Shown: positions 1 through 7,168 of the stretch, piece after piece
Layout of the letters: every line of letters starts with the position of its first letter
How positions within the stretch are numbered: the first letter of the stretch is position 1
Source of the DNA: an uncultured Methanomassiliicoccales archaeon
GTDB taxonomy: Archaea > Thermoplasmatota > Thermoplasmata > Methanomassiliicoccales > Methanomethylophilaceae
NCBI GenBank assembly: GCA_934234005.1
Contig: CAKQHC010000068.1
Span: forward strand, 1 to 8,230
Direction of reading: 5' to 3'
DNA length: 8,230 bases
The notes under the pieces: model-generated
What the model was told of the DNA's origin: nothing
The model's database searches: none
What the model saw: only the letters and a program-made list of their open reading frames with translations
Program-made: the position numbers and the translations under genes

Positions 1-52
1 AGTCGTTGTAATAATAGCTGCAATCGCCATAGCATATATCAAAAGAAACTGA
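1..52 (+). CDS. C-terminal end of an upstream membrane-anchored (probable surface) protein, partial
   Basis: Only the last 16 complete codons are visible, starting at base 2 and ending with TGA at 50-52. They read VVVIIAAIAIAYIKRN, a hydrophobic stretch followed by a short basic tail. This is the same ending as the three complete plus-strand genes downstream, whose C-termini are a single membrane helix plus a few basic residues. I infer that this is the end of another surface protein of the same general plan, lying 42 bp upstream of the next gene on the same strand. Nothing can be said about its outer domains. Confidence 0.75.
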   Translation, partial: VVVIIAAIAIAYIKRN

Positions 53-60
53 TTAATTTT

Positions 61-76
61 GGGAGGGAAACCTCCC
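61..76 (+). terminator. GC-rich hairpin just after the upstream gene's stop
   Basis: A perfect 6-bp inverted repeat, GGGAGG / CCTCCC, encloses a GAAA loop (GNRA type), starting 8 nt after the TGA at 50-52. No T-tract follows it (the next bases are TTAACG), so a classic intrinsic terminator is not shown. It may instead protect or process the 3' end of the upstream message. It lies in the leader of the next gene and ends 9 nt before that gene's Shine-Dalgarno. Confidence 0.5.
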
Positions 77-85
77 TTAACGTCC

Positions 86-90
86 GGTGA
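86..90 (+). promoter_or_regulatory. Shine-Dalgarno (GGTGA) that fixes the start of gene A at 95
   Basis: GGTGA lies four bases upstream of the ATG at 95-97 and matches the core of the archaeal anti-Shine-Dalgarno complement (GGAGGTGAT). It supports the ATG at 95 over the in-frame TTG at 59. The TTG would place the 61-76 hairpin inside the coding region and add 12 residues before the signal peptide. Confidence 0.7.
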
Positions 91-94
91 ATAT

Positions 95-3000
95 ATGAAA
101 ATCAAAAGTTGTATGCTTTTGATAGTTGTTTGTGTTGCGTTTTCTTGCACATTATTTGGAATCCATGAATCGGATGCAGAAAACGGATATACGATAACTG
201 TCAATTCGCAAAACGGTTCGGTATTTGATCAGGAGGGTAACGAATTCACCGGAGGTGAGTTTAAAAATTCCCTCACACTAACGTTTGTTTCAAAACCAGG
301 TTATGAATTTGTAGAATGGGAAATATCGGATGGATGCGATTACACAGCTGAAAAACTGAATATAACTATAACCGCTGTATATGATAATATTGTAATAACG
401 CCCGTAGCAAGGAATTTCTCCCCGTCTCAGGGAATTACGTACATATTGGACGAAGACGGATTGCCGATTACCGGAGACAAATTGGTAAAACTATGGTCAT
501 TTGGTAGTACGCTTTTGGATAAATCAAGTGATCCTTGGATTGGGATGCCCAGTACGCCGTTGATTGTAGGGGATTCTGTATATATCCGTGCAGGAGATTA
601 CCTCTATGCTGTTGATGTTTATACAGGTGTGGTAAAACACTATGTAAAGTCAATTACTGCTCAAGCAGAATATTATCATTATGTCAGTTATGCGAACGGA
701 GTCATAATAGACACTACGGGACATAAAGCGTATGATTTGGAATTAAATTATCTTTATGACATTCCTGTGAATTTAAAATATGCCGTCTATTATGATGGAT
801 ACGCATATGGATTTTTGTATAATGCGGATGTGAAAAACGGACCATATCAGTTGTTTAAGATGTCTTTGGAACCCAACACAGATTTGAATGGAAAGGTAAA
901 GAAGAATCTTTTGAAAAATGAGATCAATACAAATGCATGGGCGCAGTATGGTCAGTATTCCACACCCATATTCAAAAACGGATGGATGTTCTTCCTGGAA
1001 GCCAACGGTGTTGTGGGATATGTGCAGGGTAAGGAATGTGTAAGGAATCTGACGGCATTTAATACAGATACCGAAGAAGTAATTTCGTGTGTTTTGACAG
1101 GCGTCATGAATATGCCTTGGGATGATGGCTGGTTAACATCACATGATGATTATTTTTATGTCACGGCATATACCTCCGGATTATTCGACGGGGTTCTCAA
1201 GGGATTGGAAGACAAACACTCCTGCATACAATATGTTAGATTTGATTTCGATAAAGGTTGCTTCGACAACGATTCCCTCACATGTGTGGACATCAAGGAT
1301 CCTACCGAGAATACATTCAGAGGTATTGCATCGCCGTTCATCGTTCATAACAATCGCGGTTACGTTAATGTAAAAGCATATTCGGGACAGAACGACAATG
1401 ATGCAGGATTCACATGTCTTATCGCATATGATATCAAAGAAGACGGTACGCTAGTACCCACACAATGTTGTAAGAGTGAGATGAGTCACGGCGGTATCGT
1501 GATGAATTTAGCTCATGAGAAAGACGGCAAGATTTTCATTTATCTGCTCCCTTATGAAAATAGAAAACAGGCAATATATACATTCACAGACGAATACGTG
1601 AACGGAAAATGGGTGCTTAAAGATACATGTGACAAAGTAGGGCCTACAAGAGCAGATTGGGGTTCGCAGGGGGTCAGATCCGGGCCCAACGGCGAAGTAA
1701 TATATTATGTGGACAGCGGATATATCGACTGTTACATAACTGCCGATAAGAACAGAATAACCGTCATCAAAATGGACGGAGACGTGGCATATGTCGATGC
1801 CGGATACGGTGCGGATGCGGGCGCAGTTGTGCGCGATCTTTTCGCAGGATGTACAATTTCAGGTGGCAAAGTTCAGATTGGTGAGAAAACATACATCGCG
1901 TACGGATTCAACGAAGTTCGTCACAGTTGGAAAGCAATAAACAATCTGACGGATACATATACTACTGACAAGAACAGAGGTATTGTCGTTGCCCCATACC
2001 GTTACGTCATTCTTTTGGAAGAAAATTCCGACGACAACATAACAGCAAGTGGAGATAAAGGTTGGTACTATCTCGCGGACGAATCATACCAGAGATGCAA
2101 TATGTCTGATTCGGAATCATTGGTTTCCGTTATCGGCAAATATCTGTTCTTCAGCGAGACCGCACCGGGCAGTGAAGCAATTCTGTTGCCGTCAAGCGTA
2201 TACATACAATATGACGGTTCCGCAGAATACGAGCTTTTATCTAACATTTCAATAAGCATGGATTATGACAGCAAAATAATCGATGTAGAGATATCCGAAA
2301 ACAAATTGGTAATAAGATACGTCAAAGAAGGTCAGACAACATTATCTCTGACCATCGGAGATAAAACATATAAAACCGAGGTGGAAACCGCCCCGTATTC
2401 CAGTGTCGATCCGAACGGAACCACTACGGTCATTTCCAACAGAGACAGCGTAACGGAAAAAGGAGAAACAGTATCGACGGAGAAAGAAACCGTTACCAAC
2501 AAGGATAAAAGTTACATAACCGAAAATACCACTGTGGTCGTGAAAGATTCCGACGGAAACGTCAAAACGGTCACTTCAACCGAAAGAACCCAGAGTACTT
2601 CCACAGATACGGTAAGCGGAAAAACTACGACCGAAGAATTAACCGTGACTACAGTGAAAGATTCGGCAGGCAATACCATTTCTGAAAAAAGCGAAAGCAG
2701 AATATTGGAAGTGACGGAACTGTCCGACGGAATTTCAAAGTCTGTTACTGACTATAATGTAGAAGGCGACGGAAACAGAACAAACACTGTGACGACGCAG
2801 TATGTCAGAGGCAACATTGTTCTCGGCATAATTGTCACCGAAGTATACGGCAGTTCAAGCGATCCGACAAGTACCGAGATAAAGTACAGTCTTACCGACC
2901 CGTCTTCAGCAATACAGGCCGCACTGGACGAAGAATCGTTTTACTTCACCGTCACGGGAACCGATGCGGATTTGAGCGGTCTGGCTTCGATAGTAGCTTT

Positions 3001-3580
3001 GGAAGACTTCTCCGACCGTGCCGTAACCGTTGTTTCGGAAGTCGGATTGTCCGAAAGCATGCTGAAAGCCGTTGTGAAGATGAAATCCAAACTCATTATG
3101 AACAATACGGAATCATCTATCACTTTCGATGACAGCTCCTTGGAAAATCTGTTGGACAACGGATCGGTTTCCTTCGATACAAAACGTGTCAGCGCAGACA
3201 GTCTCAACGATGCCATGAAAGACGCAGTCGGAGATGCGATATTGTTCGACATTTCCGTCAATACAGACAACGGCAAACTGAGTCAGTTCGGCAAATTCAC
3301 GATTAAGCTGAATGTAACGCCGAACGGAGACTACGTACATGTGTACAGAATCGACGAAGACGGAACCAAGCACGAGATAGAAGGTGCAGCCATAATCGAC
3401 GGAGGAGTAGTATTCTCTGCAAACCATCTGTCGTATTATGCCGTAGAGTTCACTACCGGAGATTCCTCCGGAGATTCTTTAGACACAATTGTTGTGATCT
3501 CGGTTGTCGCAATTATCATTATTCTTGCGGCAGTGTTGGCATTCTGGAAATTAAAAGGTAATCGCGGGGCATCGAGATGA
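95..3580 (+). CDS. Large membrane-anchored surface protein: InlB-like head, PQQ-type beta-propeller, Ig-like domain, Ser/Thr stalk
   Basis: This 1161-residue protein begins with a signal peptide (about 1-28, ending H-E-S-D-A). Residues 31-106 resemble a divergent InlB B-repeat (TITVNSQNGSV, then KPGYEFVEWEI). Residues about 130-695 look like a quinoprotein-type beta-propeller. The clearest blade is near 153-186 (TPLIVGDSVYIRAGDYLYAV), and later 'STPIF' and 'SPFIV' strands mark further blades. Residues about 696-770 resemble a bacterial Ig-like domain. A Thr/Ser/Glu-rich stalk follows (775-922) with repeated D-S-x-G-N turns. A membrane-proximal module (about 935-1122) is shared with the next gene. 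One helix (about 1131-1152) and the basic tail KLKGNRGASR anchor the protein, with the bulk outside. A binding or adhesion role is inferred and the ligand is unknown. The stop overlaps the next start by ATGA. The first third is AT-richer than the rest. Confidence 0.9.
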   Translation: MKIKSCMLLIVVCVAFSCTLFGIHESDAENGYTITVNSQNGSVFDQEGNEFTGGEFKNSLTLTFVSKPGYEFVEWEISDGCDYTAEKLNITITAVYDNIVITPVARNFSPSQGITYILDEDGLPITGDKLVKLWSFGSTLLDKSSDPWIGMPSTPLIVGDSVYIRAGDYLYAVDVYTGVVKHYVKSITAQAEYYHYVSYANGVIIDTTGHKAYDLELNYLYDIPVNLKYAVYYDGYAYGFLYNADVKNGPYQLFKMSLEPNTDLNGKVKKNLLKNEINTNAWAQYGQYSTPIFKNGWMFFLEANGVVGYVQGKECVRNLTAFNTDTEEVISCVLTGVMNMPWDDGWLTSHDDYFYVTAYTSGLFDGVLKGLEDKHSCIQYVRFDFDKGCFDNDSLTCVDIKDPTENTFRGIASPFIVHNNRGYVNVKAYSGQNDNDAGFTCLIAYDIKEDGTLVPTQCCKSEMSHGGIVMNLAHEKDGKIFIYLLPYENRKQAIYTFTDEYVNGKWVLKDTCDKVGPTRADWGSQGVRSGPNGEVIYYVDSGYIDCYITADKNRITVIKMDGDVAYVDAGYGADAGAVVRDLFAGCTISGGKVQIGEKTYIAYGFNEVRHSWKAINNLTDTYTTDKNRGIVVAPYRYVILLEENSDDNITASGDKGWYYLADESYQRCNMSDSESLVSVIGKYLFFSETAPGSEAILLPSSVYIQYDGSAEYELLSNISISMDYDSKIIDVEISENKLVIRYVKEGQTTLSLTIGDKTYKTEVETAPYSSVDPNGTTTVISNRDSVTEKGETVSTEKETVTNKDKSYITENTTVVVKDSDGNVKTVTSTERTQSTSTDTVSGKTTTEELTVTTVKDSAGNTISEKSESRILEVTELSDGISKSVTDYNVEGDGNRTNTVTTQYVRGNIVLGIIVTEVYGSSSDPTSTEIKYSLTDPSSAIQAALDEESFYFTVTGTDADLSGLASIVALEDFSDRAVTVVSEVGLSESMLKAVVKMKSKLIMNNTESSITFDDSSLENLLDNGSVSFDTKRVSADSLNDAMKDAVGDAILFDISVNTDNGKLSQFGKFTIKLNVTPNGDYVHVYRIDEDGTKHEIEGAAIIDGGVVFSANHLSYYAVEFTTGDSSGDSLDTIVVISVVAIIIILAAVLAFWKLKGNRGASR

Positions 3581-5655
3581 ACACCAGACTGTTGTCGCTC
3601 ATAGCAGTTTCGATATTTCTGTTGAGTTCGTTCGCATTAGTGTTGCACGCATCCGACGGATCAGATGCTTCCGAAGAGAGCGAACCGATCGAGATGACAA
3701 CACATGTTTATCTCGATACTGGAAACGGCGAAACAGAAAAATTCGATTCCGACAAAGACACATTCCGTAAAGCCGTTGAAAGTGCTTTGGGAGACCGTGT
3801 CAAGATTCAGGCAAACCATCAGATTAAGTCGGTCGACGGCGTCGAGAACAGTGAAACTTCCAAATGGGTTATTTTCAAATGGGCATCGCCGGGAGGATGG
3901 ACGCCCGTGGCCCGTTCCACCGAAAAATGTCCGCAGGGAACGAATATTGCAGTGAAGTATTCCGAATTCCATGAGGACGATCAGGGAAAAATAATCTATG
4001 ACGTTCCGGAAATAGATGTAAAATACACGGTTCATTTCTATCTCAAATGGGATAAATGGACCAAGGAACTCGACGACAACCATTGGATGAGATCAATATA
4101 TGACCAAGTCGGTTGGGAGGCTATGAAGAAAGGATTCTGGGTATACGGAAACGGTTCCAGCAACAACGAAGCTCTTGCCGATGCCGTATACAACAGATTC
4201 TTTTCCGGTCAACCACTCCGTATTGATCAGGGCGAAGAAACCGTAACATGGACTGTGGACGGAGATACGTTCTTTTACTATGGTATAAGAGAAGCGTCTT
4301 ACGGATGGTTCTTAAAGTTCCTCGGATGGAGTGATACCAAAGACAGCGATAAGGGAGAAGGCGGATACGGTACGTGGACCTATTGGGCACAATACAGGTA
4401 TGATGCCAGCAAGAGTTTGGACGATTACAAGAACTGGAGTTACAATCAGTTGTCGTTTGGACGTTATGATATCACTACCGACAGAGTATTCGGACTGTGG
4501 CTGCAGACAACTTCCGACGAACCTACGGGAACATTCGAATTGGGCCTGCCGTCTGATATAAGGATAGATACGGAAACTTTCCGTAAAACAGATTCCAAAG
4601 ACGGAGTCGAAACAACTTCCGTGGAGTACGATGTGGTAGACTATATGGGAAAGAAAGTAGGTACCAAGAAAATGACTGAAAGTTTCTGGTCTGACGGTTC
4701 GTCAAAACTTACCGAAACCTACGGAACAAACGGAAAAATAACGGATTCCCAGAAGTACACTTACGATTCAAACGGAAATCCGATTAAGGAAGAATCATCC
4801 GTATATTTATACGGCAGCAACGGAAAGCTGTCCTCTACAGAATCTCTTGTATCCGAAATAAAAAGGGATGCAGACGGGAATGTGGAGGATGTGAAAAGAA
4901 CTCAGACTGTAAAGTCCGGCAACAGCGTCAAGGAGACTGTAACCGATATACTGTATTATTCGGGATACAATATCACAATTACGGATGCCGGCGGGAAGAA
5001 GACTATATCTTTGGTCGTAGCCGATAAAGGAGACATATCCGAAGCGGTGAAAACCGCCAAAGATAAGTCGGAATCTTTGGGTAATGCAAGCATCGACGTA
5101 TGCGTCCAGAACAGTATTAGTTCTTCCGATCTTAAAGCCATTAAAGATGCGGGACTGAGTCTGACAATGACCGGCAACGAGGGCAAGATATCAATGTCTT
5201 TGGAGGTTTTGGAAAAATTCGGTTACAGTGGCAGCATGGATTTTAAGTTTAAGAGGGACTTATCCACGGATCTTGCCAAAATTCTCACGGAAGATGATTT
5301 GGCAACCGTCAGAGACGATCCGCAGCTGTTTGACATATCTCTGAAATGCGACGGTAAAGAACAGACCAGTTTCGGTAAGTTCGGAATAACCGTGAATTAT
5401 GTGGGCAAGTGCGAAAGCGGCAAGATTTCCGTATGGAGGCTTGACGGAAGCAATCTCGTTTATGTAGGCGAAGCTGCGTATAATTCCGATACGGGTATGG
5501 CATCTTTCACCGCGGACCATCTGTCTACATATATTCTTAACGAAAAAATCGAATCCGAATCGTCTTCATCTTTGCCGATGGGAACCATTGTCGCCGCAGC
5601 GGTTTTGGTCGTCGTCGTTGTGGTTGCATTCGGCGTGATAAGAATAATAAGATAA
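3577..5655 (+). CDS. Membrane-anchored surface protein with two aromatic-rich domains and a YD-like stalk
   Basis: This 692-residue protein has a signal peptide ending HASDGSDA (about 1-31). Residues about 40-131 and 148-313 form two beta-rich, Trp/Tyr-rich domains. Both carry features reminiscent of DUF4430 (transcobalamin C-terminal-like) domains: a strand, a helix, 'VDGV', a W-rich strand, then a final strand such as NIAVKYSEF or RVFGLWLQTTS. This resemblance is by eye and tentative. Residues about 328-475 form a repetitive stalk with RHS/YD-like hairpins (YTYDSNGNPI, YLYGSNGKLS). Residues about 476-656 form the membrane-proximal module shared with the preceding protein, with FDIS...SFGKF and FTADHLSTYIL. 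One helix (668-688) and the tail RIIR anchor it. The start overlaps the preceding stop (ATGA) without a strong Shine-Dalgarno, which suggests translational coupling. The function is not recognised beyond a surface location. Confidence 0.9.
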   Translation: MNTRLLSLIAVSIFLLSSFALVLHASDGSDASEESEPIEMTTHVYLDTGNGETEKFDSDKDTFRKAVESALGDRVKIQANHQIKSVDGVENSETSKWVIFKWASPGGWTPVARSTEKCPQGTNIAVKYSEFHEDDQGKIIYDVPEIDVKYTVHFYLKWDKWTKELDDNHWMRSIYDQVGWEAMKKGFWVYGNGSSNNEALADAVYNRFFSGQPLRIDQGEETVTWTVDGDTFFYYGIREASYGWFLKFLGWSDTKDSDKGEGGYGTWTYWAQYRYDASKSLDDYKNWSYNQLSFGRYDITTDRVFGLWLQTTSDEPTGTFELGLPSDIRIDTETFRKTDSKDGVETTSVEYDVVDYMGKKVGTKKMTESFWSDGSSKLTETYGTNGKITDSQKYTYDSNGNPIKEESSVYLYGSNGKLSSTESLVSEIKRDADGNVEDVKRTQTVKSGNSVKETVTDILYYSGYNITITDAGGKKTISLVVADKGDISEAVKTAKDKSESLGNASIDVCVQNSISSSDLKAIKDAGLSLTMTGNEGKISMSLEVLEKFGYSGSMDFKFKRDLSTDLAKILTEDDLATVRDDPQLFDISLKCDGKEQTSFGKFGITVNYVGKCESGKISVWRLDGSNLVYVGEAAYNSDTGMASFTADHLSTYILNEKIESESSSSLPMGTIVAAAVLVVVVVVAFGVIRIIR

Positions 5656-5661
5656 ACTCAA

Positions 5662-5683
5662 AGGGGCTCAGGCCCCTGTTTTT
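5662..5683 (+). terminator. Hairpin plus T-tract after gene B
   Basis: AGGGGC (5662-5667) pairs perfectly with GCCCCT (5672-5677) around a TCAG loop, followed by G and five T's (5679-5683). It starts 6 nt after the TAA at 5653-5655. Of the three post-stop hairpins here, this is the only one with a T-tract and so the best terminator candidate. The next gene starts only 12 nt after the T-tract, so termination may be partial, or that gene may need a promoter inside gene B. Confidence 0.6.
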
Positions 5684-5695
5684 GGATTTGATGAA

Positions 5696-7141
5696 ATGTT
5701 TGGTAAAAAATGTCTGCTTCCTGTGTTTGCCGTATCGTTGTTATTATTGGCGATGTTCGGTTTTTCCGACGGTTCCGATGCGGAAAGTACATATGATAAC
5801 GGCGATGCCATATTTTCTTTTTCCACGTTCGGTTCCGGAATAGAATCCGATACGTATCACGCAATCCTGTACGGTGTATCGCAGACATCGGATGTTCTTT
5901 TCATACCGGCTGCTTTGGACGGACACAATGTGACTGAGATTGCCGACGGAGCCATGTCCGGACTGACCGGAACTAAATATGTCGTCGTTCCGAAAACCGT
6001 GGTTAAAATCGGAGATTCGGCGTTTCCTTTGAATATCGATACAATATATTTTATGGGAGACAGGCCGGACGGAAAATTACCGGAAGCAAACATCCTGTAT
6101 TGTCCCGGTTCTGCGGGTTGGGATACAGGAAGCGAATTTACTGTCTGCAAGGCTGTATCGGAGGACGGTTCATCCGTAGACGGGCTCGGTATCAACGGTA
6201 AGATCGTTATAATAGGCGGACAGGCCAAGAACGGCAGTCTTACAATCCCGTCCGTTGTTGACAATATGCCCGTCGAGTCTGTCGGACCGTATTCTTTCGG
6301 TGCGGAAGACAGAGGCGACAACAATAAAACACACAGAACCGATTTGACTGCCGTAACGATAGAATACGGTGTGAAAACAATAAGGGAAAGGGCGTTCTTT
6401 TATCAGGGAGAATTGAAAAGCATCGTTATGCCGGACAGTGTTACAAACATAATGGACGAAGCATTCCGTTCGGACCATAGCCTCAGTGATTGCAAATTGC
6501 CCGAATCCCTTGTCAGTATAGGTTTTGAAACATTTCGCGAATGTTCTTCCCTAAAAACTATAACGATTCCCGATTCGGTTGTCGAATTAAATGACGGGTC
6601 GTTCAGATTGTGCAGCGGTGCAGAGACAGTAACAGTAGGTTCGGAAATATCCGAAATACCGCCGAATTGTTTCGGATACGGCTCATCGCTTAAGAACATC
6701 GTGTTTTTGGGAAGTATCTCATCGATAGGTGATTTTGCGTTTTACATGTGTTCGGATTTGGAAACTTTCTCCGTTCCCGATTCGGTTAAAACAATAGGGA
6801 GGTCATCTTTCCAGGAATGCCGTTCTTTGGCTTCGATAGATTTCGGAAACGGATTGGAAAAAATTGACAAGAAGGCGTTTAATTCATGTACTTTATTAAC
6901 AGAAGTATCATTTCCTTCTTCGTTGAGAGAAGTGTGTGATGATGCATTCTGGGAATGTTCTTCTCTTGAGAAGGCATATTTTGACGGTGAACTTCCCAAA
7001 TTGGGATCAAAATCATTTCCGGAAGATACAGAATTGATTGCAGATACGCATTCATCGACAAATTGGATGCTGTATGTTGCGATTTTGGTTGTTGTAGTAA
7101 TTGTCGTACTGTGTATTCTGCACAAGAAACAAATTTTATGA
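5696..7141 (+). CDS. BspA-like leucine-rich repeat surface protein with C-terminal membrane anchor
   Basis: This 481-residue protein has a signal peptide of about 29 residues ending FSDGSDA. A capping beta region is followed by LRR_5 (BspA/TpLRR) repeats of about 23 residues, with the typical 'F..C.SL..I.IPDSV..I...F' pattern. There seem to be two blocks. A short one (about 77-120) ends in the BspA-like 'LYCPGSAGW' turn. After a new beta start near 155-185, a longer block of about eight or nine repeats runs to about 445. A helix (457-475) and the tail HKKQIL anchor it. LRR_5 proteins of gut organisms commonly bind host or bacterial surface ligands. Adhesion is inferred here and no ligand is visible. 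The ATG at 5696 is the only one that keeps the signal peptide in frame, and its Shine-Dalgarno is weak. Confidence 0.92.
   Translation: MFGKKCLLPVFAVSLLLLAMFGFSDGSDAESTYDNGDAIFSFSTFGSGIESDTYHAILYGVSQTSDVLFIPAALDGHNVTEIADGAMSGLTGTKYVVVPKTVVKIGDSAFPLNIDTIYFMGDRPDGKLPEANILYCPGSAGWDTGSEFTVCKAVSEDGSSVDGLGINGKIVIIGGQAKNGSLTIPSVVDNMPVESVGPYSFGAEDRGDNNKTHRTDLTAVTIEYGVKTIRERAFFYQGELKSIVMPDSVTNIMDEAFRSDHSLSDCKLPESLVSIGFETFRECSSLKTITIPDSVVELNDGSFRLCSGAETVTVGSEISEIPPNCFGYGSSLKNIVFLGSISSIGDFAFYMCSDLETFSVPDSVKTIGRSSFQECRSLASIDFGNGLEKIDKKAFNSCTLLTEVSFPSSLREVCDDAFWECSSLEKAYFDGELPKLGSKSFPEDTELIADTHSSTNWMLYVAILVVVVIVVLCILHKKQIL
6346..6995 (+). repeat. Tandem leucine-rich repeat coding array within gene C
   Basis: This stretch encodes consecutive LRR_5 units of about 23 residues (about 69 nt), seen as recurring 'IPDSV', 'VPDSV' and 'FPSSL' strands, each followed by 'AF/SF..CSSL'. 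DNA identity between units is mostly lost, but the 14-mer TTCCCGATTCGGTT occurs at 6567-6580 and again at 6774-6787, three repeat periods (207 nt) apart. This indicates old tandem duplication kept by selection on the protein. Confidence 0.7.
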
Positions 7142-7144
7142 ATC

Positions 7145-7162
7145 CGGGCGGGTAACCGCCCG
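7145..7162. terminator. Perfect hairpin between convergent genes
   Basis: CGGGCGG (7145-7151) pairs with CCGCCCG (7156-7162) around a GTAA loop (GNRA type on the plus strand). It starts 3 nt after the plus-strand stop at 7139-7141 and lies 6 nt from the minus-strand stop at 7169-7171. It can fold in transcripts from either side, so it could end or protect both convergent messages. Neither direction has a following T-tract. Confidence 0.55.
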
Positions 7163-7168
7163 AGTATA

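Noticed and set aside
33..40. CATATATC as a TATA box for gene A
   Set aside because: It codes for the end of the upstream membrane helix, no BRE-like element is evident, and TA-rich octamers are common in this sequence.
59..94. An in-frame TTG at 59 giving a 12-residue longer form of gene A
   Set aside because: It would translate the 61-76 hairpin and put charged and proline residues before the signal peptide, while the ATG at 95 has a GGTGA Shine-Dalgarno at 86-90.
2941..3427. Minus-strand open frames of 104-111 codons opposite gene A
   Set aside because: They overlap the well-supported module shared by genes A and B on the plus strand and show no domain, ribosome binding site or signal of their own.
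5691..5693. ATG at 5691 as the start of gene C
   Set aside because: It is out of frame with the LRR protein. Its frame gives no signal peptide and soon stops.
6346..6995. The regular spacing of about 69 nt in gene C as a CRISPR-like or DNA repeat array
   Set aside because: The period comes from LRR_5 protein repeats in an open frame. The DNA units are diverged and there are no constant repeats with unique spacers.
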